In this document: in pieces, positions 49,820 through 59,479 of the stretch | Layout of the letters: each line of letters opens with the position of its first letter | How positions within the stretch are numbered: position 1 is the stretch's first letter | Source of the DNA: Photorhabdus caribbeanensis | GTDB taxonomy: Bacteria > Pseudomonadota > Gammaproteobacteria > Enterobacterales > Enterobacteriaceae | Length of the DNA stretch: 64,000 nucleotides | Direction of reading: 5' to 3' | Assembly (NCBI RefSeq): GCF_018448885.1 | Contig: NZ_RCWB01000011.1 | Span: 1 to 64,000 of the forward strand | Translations under genes and position numbers: made by a program | Notes under the pieces: model-generated | What the model was told of the DNA's origin: nothing | The model's input: only the letters and a program-made list of their open reading frames with translations | The model's database searches: none

Positions 49820-50221
49820 TTAAACCAAATTTGCCGTCACATAAGCAACTTTATCCGTATTATTATAGATAACAAATTTACTATAATAAAAAGAGTTATT
49901 AGGCACGTTTAACACCTTCTCTTCTCCTAATCCTACATCTATAGAACCAGACTCAAACCATTCAGAGGTAAAACTATGAGACCAGTAAAATTTAGCCGTG
50001 ACACTATTTGATAGCCCGGTATTTACAACTCTCAGAGATCTTCTGGATTCTGGAATTATTGGTGTATCTATTCTAAATACTTCCACACTAGCATGAGGTG
50101 ATATCGTCACATCACTCAAAGGACCAACTGCATTTAAGTCTTTATGTACTGGAACAGGGGAATTAGAATAAAACTCTGCTTTCTGCTCATCTGAATCAAC
50201 AACAATGGTTATTCTAGACAT
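49820..50221 (-). CDS. pirA: Insecticidal binary toxin subunit PirA
   Basis: A 133-residue beta-rich protein matching Photorhabdus PirA, the partner of PirB; in the Vibrio protein it resembles the receptor/glycan-binding Cry domain III. The ATG at 50221 (MSRITIVVDSDEQ) has a strong GAGGAAAG ribosome site; the in-frame codon at 50236 lies ahead of it. No signal peptide is visible in either subunit. The 5' flank is a long AT-rich spacer. Confidence 0.93.
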   Translation of the reverse strand: MSRITIVVDSDEQKAEFYSNSPVPVHKDLNAVGPLSDVTISPHASVEVFRIDTPIIPESRRSLRVVNTGLSNSVTAKFYWSHSFTSEWFESGSIDVGLGEEKVLNVPNNSFYYSKFVIYNNTDKVAYVTANLV

Positions 50222-50981
50222 ATTTACTTTCCTCATTAAAGTTTAAATAAAATTCACTCAACTTACATATAAATATTTTCAAAATACAGTATTACCACTT
50301 AATTAAAGATGCTCTTTAACCATTATAGAACCACTATTACTTTTGAAATTTAATTCCCCAATGTATTACATGGACTTGACATACCACAATAACTCAAAAG
50401 AATATTAAGATATCCACATTATAAGTCAGTCATTAATGAGACATATCTAAAACAAGTCACAATAATACAAAACTATAGCAGATATATAGTTCATGTCAAC
50501 GTTCTGCTTCAATGAAATTACTATTATTTAAGAGTTTATGGAATTATATGACATATAAAAAATACATATAAAAAACATATATAAAAAATTTAAATAGAAA
50601 TTATTGATATTACGTTATTAACCTGGATTTATAATATTAATATTGGTTACTCTAGCGCTATATAATTCTATTCTTTATTTTACAAATTTACCTTTATTCA
50701 GTGAACTATAATAATTCACCAAATTCACTCACAACGTTAAAATGACAATAAATAAAATAGTCTGTTATCCCAAGAATATATTTCTGTTATATCCGCATCA
50801 ATAATATTTTCATTACTAATTGGTTATATCTTCTACAAGATAACGGATGAACATTCTTAAAAACATTCTCTTTCTAATGAAAGAAAATTAACTTAATAGC
50901 AAAATAATTTTGACTGTAGATTTTAGCCACTAAAATATGCTGAATACAATTAATTTACCTTTCATTACTCCACCAATAAAC

Positions 50982-51108
50982 TATACCCGTTATCTTTCAA
51001 GTTGCCTCTTTGTTGGCTGCACTCGCTCACCCCGGTCACATAGTTATCTATGCTCCCGGGGATTCACTCCCTTGCCGTCGCGATGCATTTTGAAATCCAT
51101 AGGGTATA
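50982..51108 (+). repeat. ERIC element
   Basis: A 127-bp ERIC/IRU element: tatacccgt...ctttcaagttgcctc, gttggctgcactcgctcacccc, atagttatctatg and ccggggattcactccc follow the enterobacterial consensus closely. The copy at 39711-39835 is inverted relative to it. Confidence 0.93.
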
Positions 51109-51207
51109 TATCGCTTAAAATATGACGAGAAAACACAGAAAAAATAAGGGCAGATTTCAAAGTATTTGAAACCACACTCGTTGCCCCAATCTCAGATAAT
51201 ACCAAAC

Positions 51208-51279
51208 TTAAAGCACTATTAATGGCGTCCTCACCTTGGGAAAAACCACCTTCCCAGTACTACGAGGATAATCAACCAT
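51208..51279 (-). CDS. Possible 23-residue peptide or gene remnant
   Basis: ATG at 51279 is preceded by an unusually good ribosome site (AGGAAGGG, 7 bp spacing) and encodes MVDYPRSTGKVVFPKVRTPL plus three residues, then stop. The next frame is open beyond the stop, so it may be the start of a broken gene. No family was recognised. Confidence 0.25.
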   Translation of the reverse strand: MVDYPRSTGKVVFPKVRTPLIVL

Positions 51280-51312
51280 CTGAATTCCCTTCCTGTGAAA
51301 AAGAATATCTCT

Positions 51313-52014
51313 CTATCCCCCCAAATACGCATTTCTCACAGCTTCATTAACCAATAATGCAGATCCACTGTCTTCTAGTACGATCTGGCCGTTTTCCAAT
51401 ACATATCCTCGGTCAGCCAACTTCAATGCCTGATTTGCATTCTGTTCAACCAAAAAGATTGTCATCCCCTCTTCTCTCAACTGCTGAATAGTATCGAAAA
51501 TCTGAATGATAACTATCGGCGCCAGTCCCAAAGAAGGCTCATCCAGCAACAATAACTGTGGCTGACTCATTAAAGCACGGCCAATTGCCAACATTTGCTG
51601 TTCACCACCGGACATCGTTCCAGCCCGCTGGTGACGCCTTTCCTGTAAACGCGGAAATAAATCATAAACCCGCTCAATGCGCTGCTGATATTGAGTCTTA
51701 TCAGCAAAAAAGCCGCCCATTGCCAAGTTCTCTTCCACTGTCATACGAGCAAACACTCTGCGTCCCTCCGGGACAATCGCAATGTCCTCACGCATAATAC
51801 GAGATGTCGGCCATTGGGTGATGTCCTTACCACGAAAAATTATGGAACCTTCGGTTGCTCTGGGTTCACTACATAAAGTACTGAGCAACGTTGTTTTTCC
51901 TGCGCCGTTTGCACCAATCAGAGTGACGATTTCCCCCTGCTGAATATTCAGGCTGACCTGATGCAATACCTGAACTTCTCCGTAATGGGCTGATACCCTC
52001 TTAAATTCCAACAT
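51313..52014 (-). CDS. livF: Branched-chain amino-acid ABC transporter ATP-binding protein LivF
   Basis: One of the two ATPases of the leucine/isoleucine/valine importer. Walker A (GANGAGKTTLL), signature (MSGGEQQML) and Walker B (LLLLDEPSLGLA) are present in 233 residues (E. coli 237). It is the last gene of livKHMGF, 2 bp after livG. Confidence 0.97.
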   Translation of the reverse strand: MLEFKRVSAHYGEVQVLHQVSLNIQQGEIVTLIGANGAGKTTLLSTLCSEPRATEGSIIFRGKDITQWPTSRIMREDIAIVPEGRRVFARMTVEENLAMGGFFADKTQYQQRIERVYDLFPRLQERRHQRAGTMSGGEQQMLAIGRALMSQPQLLLLDEPSLGLAPIVIIQIFDTIQQLREEGMTIFLVEQNANQALKLADRGYVLENGQIVLEDSGSALLVNEAVRNAYLGG

Positions 52015-52016
52015 AA

Positions 52017-52790
52017 TTAATACACCTCGCCCAGATATGCCCGGATAACATCCGGGTTGTTACGAATCTCTTCTGGCCGTCCTTGCGCCAAAGACATTCC
52101 CTGATTAACAACATAGATACGATCTGAAATTCCCATCACCAATTTCATATCATGCTCGATCAACAATACAGAAACTTGATGATGTTCCCTCAGTTCAGCA
52201 ATTAACGCATTAAGCTCTGCTGTCTCTTTCGGATTCAACCCCGCAGCAGGTTCATCCAGCATCAAAATTTCCGGGCGAGCTACCATACAGCGGGCAATCT
52301 CCAAACGCCGTTGCTGACCGTATGCCAGATTACCCGCCGGTCTATTTGCCAGTGGTAATAAACCAAGCCGCTCTAACCAAGTTATGGCCCAATCTACGGC
52401 CTTAGATTCTGCCCGGCGGAATGACGGCGTTTTAAAAAGGCCGACCAAAAGGCCCCGTTTCAGATGCTGATGCTGAGCCACTAATAGATTCTCAATCACA
52501 GTCATTTCCCGGAACAATCGCACATGCTGGAATGTTCTGATAACACCCATACGAGCAATAGCCTGCCCAGATAACCCTTCCAGATGTTTTTCCCGCAGCT
52601 TTATGGTACCGCTAGTCGGACAGTAAAATCCGGTCAGGCAATTAAAGATCGTGGTTTTCCCTGCGCCATTAGGGCCAATAAGAGAAACAATCTCACCCTG
52701 ATTTAGTCTCAGGGCAACATTGTTAACCGCCAGCAAGCCACCGAAGCGCATGGTCAGATCGGAAACTTGCAATAATGGTGTTGCACTCAT
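52017..52790 (-). CDS. livG: Branched-chain amino-acid ABC transporter ATP-binding protein LivG
   Basis: The second ATPase of the Liv importer, with Walker A ([11 protein letters not shown]), the long family loop, YGQQRRLEIARCM and Walker B (ILMLDEPAAGLN). 257 residues. Its start overlaps the livM stop codon by 4 bp. Confidence 0.97.
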   Translation of the reverse strand: MSATPLLQVSDLTMRFGGLLAVNNVALRLNQGEIVSLIGPNGAGKTTIFNCLTGFYCPTSGTIKLREKHLEGLSGQAIARMGVIRTFQHVRLFREMTVIENLLVAQHQHLKRGLLVGLFKTPSFRRAESKAVDWAITWLERLGLLPLANRPAGNLAYGQQRRLEIARCMVARPEILMLDEPAAGLNPKETAELNALIAELREHHQVSVLLIEHDMKLVMGISDRIYVVNQGMSLAQGRPEEIRNNPDVIRAYLGEVY

Positions 52791-54064
52791 GCTTGCTTTC
52801 CTTCCTGTACCTGTCGTTCCAATTTAACATGACGGCGTTTTGTCGGTAGCAACCCTTGCGGGCGCCAAATCATCATCAATACCATCATTGCCCCTAGCAG
52901 CAACATGCTGTAGGCATTCAGATCACGCATCATCTCACGGGAAACCACCAACAAAACCGCCGCTAGAATCACCGCAGTCTGTGACCCCATCCCTCCGAGT
53001 ACCACAATCGCCAGCACAAAAGCAGATTCAGCAAACGTGAAGGACTCCGGGCTAACAAAACCCTGCCGGGCAGCAAATAAAGTACCAGCAAAACCGGCAA
53101 ATGCAGCACTGATAGTAAATGCAGCCAGTTTAATTCGAGTTGGACTTAAACCAAGAGAGCGGCAAGCAATCTCATCTTCACGCAGCGCTTCCCATGCACG
53201 ACCTAATGGCATACGCAGTAGTCGATTAATAATCAATACTGTCAGTATTACCAACAGTAACACCACCAGATAGAGGAAGATGACCCGATCACTGGGATCG
53301 TATTTCAAACCAAAGAAGTTGTGGAAAGTATCCCAGCCTCCCTCTTTCACACTGCGATTAAATTCTAGCCCGAAGAAAGTCGGTTTTGGGATCTGGCTGA
53401 TACCATTCGGACCGCCGGTTATTTCAGTATTATTCAACAGTAGAATGCGAACAATTTCACCAAAACCAAGCGTAACAATTGCCAGATAGTCACCTCGCAA
53501 TCGTAATACCGGAAAGCCCAACAATAACCCCGATAAAGCCGCCGTTAACCCCGCCAGCGGCAAACTCTGCCAAAATCCTAATCCGTAATAGTGACTTAAC
53601 AAAGCGTAGGTATAAGCACCGATAGCATAAAAACCTGCATACCCAAGCACCAACAACCCCGACAAACCAACCACGACATTCAAACCCAACCCGAGCATGA
53701 CATAAATTAACGTCAGCGTAGCAATATCAACACTACCACGGGAGACAATAAACGGCCAGATAATTGCAGCAATAATGACCAATATTGCCAGTAACTTTTG
53801 TCCTTTGGTTGAGCCATCGAAATCCGGCAACGACCAGCTTTTGATCGGTACTTTCTTGATTGTCTGCTGAACAACCGGACGCAATAGCTGGAACAGAAAA
53901 ACCACCGCACAACCAATACTAATCCATAACCATCGCACTCCATCGGCACGATGGACGACCAACTTCGTACCGTCCAGCGACAACTGCATCCCCATCATAA
54001 AGACAGACAACACAAATAAAGCGGCCGAGGCAATAATGGCATTCACCCAATTGGCATGTTTCAT
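52787..54064 (-). CDS. livM: Branched-chain amino-acid ABC transporter permease LivM
   Basis: An inner-membrane permease with about 10 membrane segments. The EAA-like loop (WEALREDEIACRSLGL) and the family stretch GYAGFYAIGAYTYALL are present. 425 residues, including the N-terminal extension typical of enterobacterial LivM. It overlaps both neighbours by 4 bp. Confidence 0.97.
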   Translation of the reverse strand: MKHANWVNAIIASAALFVLSVFMMGMQLSLDGTKLVVHRADGVRWLWISIGCAVVFLFQLLRPVVQQTIKKVPIKSWSLPDFDGSTKGQKLLAILVIIAAIIWPFIVSRGSVDIATLTLIYVMLGLGLNVVVGLSGLLVLGYAGFYAIGAYTYALLSHYYGLGFWQSLPLAGLTAALSGLLLGFPVLRLRGDYLAIVTLGFGEIVRILLLNNTEITGGPNGISQIPKPTFFGLEFNRSVKEGGWDTFHNFFGLKYDPSDRVIFLYLVVLLLVILTVLIINRLLRMPLGRAWEALREDEIACRSLGLSPTRIKLAAFTISAAFAGFAGTLFAARQGFVSPESFTFAESAFVLAIVVLGGMGSQTAVILAAVLLVVSREMMRDLNAYSMLLLGAMMVLMMIWRPQGLLPTKRRHVKLERQVQEGKQA

Positions 54065-54987
54065 ACTTTTTCCACCTCTGGACGGCCTAAAATCCCAGTC
54101 GGCATAAACAACAGCACAACAATGAGCAGAGCAAAGGAAACGGCATCTTTATATTCTGTGCTCAAATAAGCAGAAGTTAAGGCTTCTGAAATTCCTAAGA
54201 TCAAACCACCAATCATTGCCCCCGGAATACTGCCAATTCCTCCCAATACTGCTGCGGTGAAAGCTTTCATTCCTGCCATAAAACCGATATACGGATTTAT
54301 CACACTGTAGAACTGCCCCAATAAAACACCGGCTATTGCGGCCATGACTGCACCGATAACAAAAGTTAAGGAAATCACTCGATTAGTATTGATCCCCAAC
54401 AAACTAGCCATTTTCAGATCTTCCGCACAAGCACGGCAGGCACGTCCCATACGGGAGTAGCGAATAAATATTGTCAATATCAGCATGGCAAGAAATGTCA
54501 CTATCCAGATGGTCAGTTGCATTGCGCTAAGACTGGCAGAAAATCCATCACTTTCACCTAATACCCACTGTCCGGTAATCAGGCTAGGCAATGCCAGATC
54601 GCGAGAACTTTGTGACAGACTGACATAATTTTGTAAGAAAATAGACATTCCAATTGCTGAAATCAGGGCAATCAAGCGTTTGGAATGGCGAACTGGCCGG
54701 TAAGCTACTCGCTCAATACTCCAACCATAAGCAGCGGCAATAATAATTGATGTTAAAAAAGCGGCGGTAATCAGTAACCAGCCCAAATCAATTCCCATCA
54801 TGATCAGAGCCGCAATCACAATAAAAGAGACATAGCTACCAATCATATAAACTTCACCATGAGCGAAGTTAATCATCCCAATAATGCCGTAAACCATCGT
54901 ATAACCAATGGCAATCAATGCATAAGTACTACCCAGAGTCACTCCATTTAACATCTGTTGTAAAAAATAGAGAAATTGCTCCGACAT
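54061..54987 (-). CDS. livH: Branched-chain amino-acid ABC transporter permease LivH
   Basis: The partner permease of LivM. The start at 54987 (MSEQFLYFLQQMLNG) gives 308 residues, exactly the E. coli length; the frame from 55020 is rejected. The EAA-like loop RACRACAEDLKMASLLGI and the ending MPTGILGRPEVEKV match E. coli. Confidence 0.97.
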   Translation of the reverse strand: MSEQFLYFLQQMLNGVTLGSTYALIAIGYTMVYGIIGMINFAHGEVYMIGSYVSFIVIAALIMMGIDLGWLLITAAFLTSIIIAAAYGWSIERVAYRPVRHSKRLIALISAIGMSIFLQNYVSLSQSSRDLALPSLITGQWVLGESDGFSASLSAMQLTIWIVTFLAMLILTIFIRYSRMGRACRACAEDLKMASLLGINTNRVISLTFVIGAVMAAIAGVLLGQFYSVINPYIGFMAGMKAFTAAVLGGIGSIPGAMIGGLILGISEALTSAYLSTEYKDAVSFALLIVVLLFMPTGILGRPEVEKV

Positions 54988-55008
54988 ACGTTGTACCTCT
55001 GGAATAAC

Positions 55009-55029
55009 AGCGCCTGGCAAACAGGCGCT
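55009..55029 (-). promoter_or_regulatory. Intercistronic hairpin between livK and livH
   Basis: A perfect 8-bp stem (agcgcctg / caggcgct) with a 5-nt loop lies between the binding-protein and permease genes. It would protect livK mRNA and lower downstream transcription, matching the need for more binding protein than permease; this role is inferred. Confidence 0.5.
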
Positions 55030-55048
55030 ATGACCGATTCGAATGACT

Positions 55049-56161
55049 TTACTTCACAGAAGTAGAAGAACCATCTGCATGCCATTCAAAAATACCGAAT
55101 TCGAACCCTTTTAGATCGCCAATGGCGTTCCAGCTCAGTGTTCCCATTACGGTATCCACTGGATTCGCTTTCAGGTCTTTCACCAAATCAGTCGGTTCCA
55201 TACTACCGGTACGATTCATCGCCGCAGCCAGAGATTGCAGAGCAGCATAGGTGGTCCAGACGAACGGACCTGTTGGATCGCTTTTCTTACCTTTGATCGC
55301 TTCAACAATAGCTTTGTTCGCCGGTACCTGATCGTAACGCTTAGGTAATGTGACTAACATGCCCTCAGAAGCGACCCCGGCGATATTGGATAACGAGGAG
55401 TTACCCACACCTTCCGGCCCCATAAAACGAATATTCAGGCCGGACTGCTTAGCCTGACGCAGAATTTGTCCCATTTCAGGGTAATAGCCGCCAAAATAGA
55501 CAAAATCCACATTTTCTTTTTTCAGGCGGGCAACCAGAGCCGAAAAATCTTTATCACCCGCCGTGACGCCTTCAAACAGGACAATATTGGCTCCCGCTTT
55601 TTTCAATTTATCGAGAACAGATCGCGCCAGCCCCTCTCCGTATTGCTGTTTATCGTGAACAATAGCTATACGCTGAGGTTTAATCTTTTCCACAATATAT
55701 TTCGCTGCTGTTGGTCCCTGATCAGAATCCAACCCGGTAGTACGCATAATCATTTGGTAGCCACGAGTTGTCAGATCAGCATTGGTTGCCGCGGGTGTAA
55801 TCATAATGACACCTTCATCTTCGTAGATGTCAGATGCCGGTTGAGTAGAGGAAGAACATAAGTGGCCGATAACATAGCGAATGTTATCATTAATCACTTT
55901 ATTGGCGACGGCCACAGCCTGTTTCGGGTCACAGGCATCATCATATTCAACGCCCACCAGCTTATTACCATTAATCCCCCCTTTAGCATTGATATCTGCA
56001 ATCGCCTGACGTGCGCCAGTAAATTCCATATCACCATATTGCGCAACTGGACCAGACATTGCCCCCACAATCGCCACTTTGATCTCTTGTGCCCACAGTG
56101 AGTGACTCATCATCATGGCAATACAGCCGGCTAATAGGCTTTTACCTGTTATGATTTTCAT
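55049..56161 (-). CDS. livK: Leucine-binding periplasmic protein LivK
   Basis: The periplasmic binding protein of the Liv importer, 370 residues with an N-terminal signal peptide ending SLWAQ. The stretches [32 protein letters not shown] and [18 protein letters not shown] and the tail [12 protein letters not shown] match E. coli LivK more closely than LivJ. It is the first gene of the operon; only one such gene is visible here. Confidence 0.95.
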   Translation of the reverse strand: MKIITGKSLLAGCIAMMMSHSLWAQEIKVAIVGAMSGPVAQYGDMEFTGARQAIADINAKGGINGNKLVGVEYDDACDPKQAVAVANKVINDNIRYVIGHLCSSSTQPASDIYEDEGVIMITPAATNADLTTRGYQMIMRTTGLDSDQGPTAAKYIVEKIKPQRIAIVHDKQQYGEGLARSVLDKLKKAGANIVLFEGVTAGDKDFSALVARLKKENVDFVYFGGYYPEMGQILRQAKQSGLNIRFMGPEGVGNSSLSNIAGVASEGMLVTLPKRYDQVPANKAIVEAIKGKKSDPTGPFVWTTYAALQSLAAAMNRTGSMEPTDLVKDLKANPVDTVMGTLSWNAIGDLKGFEFGIFEWHADGSSTSVK

Positions 56162-56551
56162 TTTATTTATCCCCGTGTCGTTATTGGTCTAATTTATTGT
56201 GTTTACCTTTTAGATCTCCGATTATCTAATGGGATAACCGTGATCTTTTGTGATCTATGATTAGATAAAGTAATTTTTATGAATAAGATTTTATTTTTCA
56301 TGCTATTAAAATAGCATTTCATGCTTAAAATCAAATTAACAAGGTAGCTAAAAGCATTAATTACAGAATAAAATACCGCCAAAGTTGATTGGAATTTAGA
56401 CAAAAAATAGTGTGATATTCTGGTTAAATACTAGTAAAGCAATCTTTAACTCGAAATATCGATCATGCTAAAAACATTTTTCCAGTAACGTATAAAAGCG
56501 GTTACGCGGCACTCTATCGATCTATTCAACTAAAATTGATATGGAAACACC
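56162..56551. promoter_or_regulatory. Divergent control region livK / panM
   Basis: About 390 AT-rich bases hold the livK and panM promoters. A perfect 18-bp palindrome at 56300-56317 (atgctatt-aa-aatagcat), about 140 bp upstream of livK, could be an operator. In E. coli the liv genes are controlled by Lrp with leucine, and the palindrome loosely fits the Lrp pattern; that link is a guess. Confidence 0.4.
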
Positions 56552-56950
56552 ATGAAGCTAACTATTGAACAACTTACTGTTTTGTCAGCACAAGATATGA
56601 TTGATCTGAAAAAAATCTGGCCTCAACAGACACCTGAGCAATGGCAAAGTTGGATAAAAAATGAAAATAAACTGTTCGCTGCTCGTTTTAATGATAGATT
56701 ATTGGCCGCAGTAAAAGTGACTTTCAATGAGCAATCCGGCCAGCTTAAAGATTTGTGTGTCCGTGAAATAACACGCCGCCGGGGAGTGGGTTTATATTTG
56801 ATAAATGAAATAAAAGCTCAGCATCCCACTGTTAACCAGTGGAAGTTAAACCTTGAAAGGTTCTCTGATGCTAACGAACCGGCATTAAAAGGTTTCATGA
56901 ACGCCTGTGGTTTTTACTACGATCCCAAGTCAAATTGTTATTCTAGCTGA
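56552..56950 (+). CDS. panM: Aspartate decarboxylase maturation factor PanM (PanZ)
   Basis: A GNAT-fold protein that binds acetyl-CoA or CoA and triggers self-cleavage of pro-PanD in pantothenate synthesis. The acetyl-CoA loop RRRGVGLYL is present and the start MKLTIEQL with DLKKIWPQ matches E. coli PanM (127 aa; here 132). It is next to the liv genes as in E. coli. Its end overlaps the convergent glycerate kinase gene by 13 bp. Confidence 0.93.
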   Translation: MKLTIEQLTVLSAQDMIDLKKIWPQQTPEQWQSWIKNENKLFAARFNDRLLAAVKVTFNEQSGQLKDLCVREITRRRGVGLYLINEIKAQHPTVNQWKLNLERFSDANEPALKGFMNACGFYYDPKSNCYSS

Positions 56951-58077
56951 CCCATTTTCCAGACCACAGCCACATTGCGGGCAGTCACCCTCAAATTCTC
57001 ATGCCCGCAAGCAAGAGCGTCAGAAAGAGAACAAACGCCGGGTATAATTGAGAAAACCGCATCCAATCCGTGCTCATGAACGATGCTATAGTCCCGACTT
57101 ATACTGCCAACCAATGCAATGGTTGAAATAGCATACTTTTTAGCAACACGAGCAACACCAATCGGCGTTTTACCGTAAATAGTCTGACTGTCCATTCGGC
57201 CTTCACCAGTAATAACCAGATCAGCGCCTTGTACTGCCTTTTCCAATTCCAGCGTGGAGATAACAATATCAATTCCCGGTTGCAATTTAGCGTCCAGCCA
57301 ACCAAGTAGAGGAACGCCCATTCCCCCTGCCGCTCCCGCACCGGGTACGTCAATGACCTTAATGCCGGTCAGTAATTCAATTTTTTCACCATAATGGCGC
57401 AGAGCTGCATCCAATTCTTTCACCATCTCTGGTGTCGCCCCTTTCTGTGGCCCAAAAATAGCAGATGCGCCAAATTCACCACATAACGGGTTAGTTACAT
57501 CACAGGCAACGATAATTTCAGTTCGATTCAAACGCGCGTCTAAACGGGAAAGATCAATTTTAGCCAGCCGACTGAGCGCAGCCCCGCCAGCCTCCAACGC
57601 TTTTCCATCAGAATCAAGCAAACAGGCCCCCAACGCCTGCATCATACCGGCACCGCCATCATTAGTCGCGCTACCGCCAATGCCTAAAATTATCTTTCTG
57701 ACACCTTGATCCAAAGCAGCCAACATCAACTCGCCGGTACCATAAGTCGTGGTTATCAACGGATTACGCTTTTCCATCGGCACCAGATGTAAACCAGAAG
57801 CCGCAGCCATTTCAATAACAGCGGTTTCGCCATCACCTAACACGCCGAAAAAGCTATCCACCGGCTGATTTAACGGACCGATGACCGACAGGTGTACAAT
57901 CTTTCCACCAGTAGCTGCTACCATTGATTCAACCGTACCTTCACCGCCATCTGCCATCGGCAATTTAATGTATTCAGCTTGTGGATAGATTTCACGAAAT
58001 CCTTGTTCTATCGCTTCAACAACCTCTAAGGCACTGAGGCTTTCTTTAAATGAATCAGGCGCAATGACAATTTTCAT
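56938..58077 (-). CDS. Glycerate kinase (type 1, GarK/GlxK family)
   Basis: Phosphorylates D-glycerate, feeding glyoxylate or glucarate breakdown into glycolysis. The family motifs APDSFKESLSA, MADGGEGTVESM and GIGGSATNDGG are present. The start at 58077 (MKIVIAPD) gives 379 residues; the frame from 58131 is rejected. GarK and GlxK cannot be told apart here, so no symbol is given. Its place between rpoH and panM is not the E. coli arrangement. Confidence 0.92.
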   Translation of the reverse strand: MKIVIAPDSFKESLSALEVVEAIEQGFREIYPQAEYIKLPMADGGEGTVESMVAATGGKIVHLSVIGPLNQPVDSFFGVLGDGETAVIEMAAASGLHLVPMEKRNPLITTTYGTGELMLAALDQGVRKIILGIGGSATNDGGAGMMQALGACLLDSDGKALEAGGAALSRLAKIDLSRLDARLNRTEIIVACDVTNPLCGEFGASAIFGPQKGATPEMVKELDAALRHYGEKIELLTGIKVIDVPGAGAAGGMGVPLLGWLDAKLQPGIDIVISTLELEKAVQGADLVITGEGRMDSQTIYGKTPIGVARVAKKYAISTIALVGSISRDYSIVHEHGLDAVFSIIPGVCSLSDALACGHENLRVTARNVAVVWKMGQLE

Positions 58078-58111
58078 AGGATTAATTGGATGACAACTGT
58101 GAAAAACGAAA

Positions 58112-58145
58112 CAAAAAAGGCGATAAAACATTATCGCCCTTTTAA
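58112..58145 (-). terminator. Terminator of rpoH
   Basis: On the minus strand the stem AAGGGCGATAA / TTATCGCC is followed by TTTTTTG, 40 bp after the rpoH stop codon. Confidence 0.85.
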
Positions 58146-58184
58146 TGTATTAATTATGAATGCGTTAACGCAAAATCACTTTAT

Positions 58185-59042
58185 TTATGCCTCAATTGCT
58201 ACACGCAATTTTTTCATGGCATTTTTTTCAAGCTGACGCACACGCTCCGCAGAAACACCATATTTATCCGCCAGCTCTTGCAGGGTAGATTTATTGTCAT
58301 CATCTAACCAGCGACAACGGATAATGTCCTGACTGCGCTCGTCTAAGCTTTCTATCGCTACCGATAATTTATCAGCCGCATGGTTTTCCCAATTGTCCTC
58401 TTCAATGCCGTCTGCAAAATCAGAAGCTTTATCTTGAAGATACAACACTGGAGCAACCGGTTGACCTTCCTGACTATCATCATCGGCAGACATATCAAAC
58501 GCCATATCCTGCGCTGACATACGAGATTCCATCTCACGCACATCTTTACTGGTTACACCAAGTTCTTTGGCAACCATTTCTACTTCGTCCTGATTGAACC
58601 ACCCCAAGCGCTGTTTAGTTTTACGCAGGTTAAAGAACAGCTTACGCTGTGCTTTAGTTGTTGCAACTTTAACAATACGCCAGTTACGCAGTACATATTC
58701 ATGGATTTCAGCTTTAATCCAGTGAACGGCAAAAGAAACCAGACGCACCCCAACTTCTGGGTTAAAACGGCGTACTGCTTTCATCAGGCCAATATTCCCT
58801 TCCTGAATTAAATCCGCTTGAGGCAGCCCATAACCAGCATAGCTACGAGCGACATGAACAACGAAGCGCAGATGAGACAGAATCAGCTTCTTAGCTGCAT
58901 CCAGATCTCCCTGGTAATGCAGCCTTTCAGCCAGTTCCTTCTCTTCCTCTGCTGTCAACATCGGATAGGCATTAGAGGCGCGGATATAGCCCTCTAGACT
59001 TCCTTGAGGAACTAACGCTAAGGTTTGCATTTCTTTGGCCAT
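58185..59042 (-). CDS. rpoH: Heat-shock sigma factor sigma-32
   Basis: Directs RNA polymerase to heat-shock promoters. Region 2 ([17 protein letters not shown]), the RpoH box (QRKLFFNLR) and the region 4 helix-turn-helix ([19 protein letters not shown]) are present in 285 residues, one more than E. coli. The ribosome site GAGAGGATTTGA before the start is the same as in E. coli, whose rpoH mRNA 5' end folds as a thermosensor. Confidence 0.98.
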   Translation of the reverse strand: MAKEMQTLALVPQGSLEGYIRASNAYPMLTAEEEKELAERLHYQGDLDAAKKLILSHLRFVVHVARSYAGYGLPQADLIQEGNIGLMKAVRRFNPEVGVRLVSFAVHWIKAEIHEYVLRNWRIVKVATTKAQRKLFFNLRKTKQRLGWFNQDEVEMVAKELGVTSKDVREMESRMSAQDMAFDMSADDDSQEGQPVAPVLYLQDKASDFADGIEEDNWENHAADKLSVAIESLDERSQDIIRCRWLDDDNKSTLQELADKYGVSAERVRQLEKNAMKKLRVAIEA

Positions 59043-59479
59043 TCAAATCCTCTCAAATAAGGCTCAAATCGTTAGTATGGATTAGATCACATCAATGTAT
59101 ATGAACCAACGTTCAACATACAGCGGTACAGTCTATCACCAGAATGTGCATATTCAAGTTACAGATCCGTGGAAGAGTAATAATTTCAGCACCGGCCATC
59201 CCTATAATGGGATCACAGAACAAAAAATAACAGATAGTTTTGTCTTTATGCAACTACCTTTATTTGTACTATCCCCGACAAATATTAATTTCATTTCACA
59301 AAAGCGCCCGCCAGATTCACTGGGAGAGTACAAGCACCTTTTTAATTAATTCTATATAGCAGAAAATCGTGATTTTAGACTTAAGTCGATGGATAAGAAA
59401 TTTTTACCTCAGGGGAAAAAAGAGGTGATTATTGCGTTGTCAGGCTGATCTCGCTCAGCCTGTTGAAAAGATTACCGTT
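59043..59479. promoter_or_regulatory. rpoH upstream region
   Basis: About 440 bp between ftsX and rpoH. It should contain the several rpoH promoters known in enterobacteria. I could not assign individual sigma-70 or sigma-E elements by eye, and a plus-strand frame at 59095-59349 looks spurious. Confidence 0.5.
59441..59462 (-). terminator. Hairpin after ftsX
   Basis: A perfect 8-bp stem (caggctga / tcagcctg) lies 18 bp beyond the ftsX stop codon. A T run occurs only ~30 bp later, so termination may be weak and some readthrough into rpoH is possible. Confidence 0.5.

Larger units (their letters stand above)
50222..51312. other. AT-rich spacer between pirA and livF
   Basis: About 1.1 kb with one ERIC element and one tiny frame with a good ribosome site (51208-51279, minus). 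The part next to pirA (50222-50980) is extremely AT-rich and should hold the pirAB promoter, but I could not choose a -35/-10 pair. Confidence 0.6.

Noticed and set aside
56203-56403. 66-codon minus-strand frame upstream of livK
   Set aside because: Lies in AT-rich control DNA, without a ribosome site or coding pattern.
59095-59349. 84-codon plus-strand frame in the rpoH upstream region
   Set aside because: No ribosome site and unlike any family I recognise; the region is explained as rpoH control DNA.
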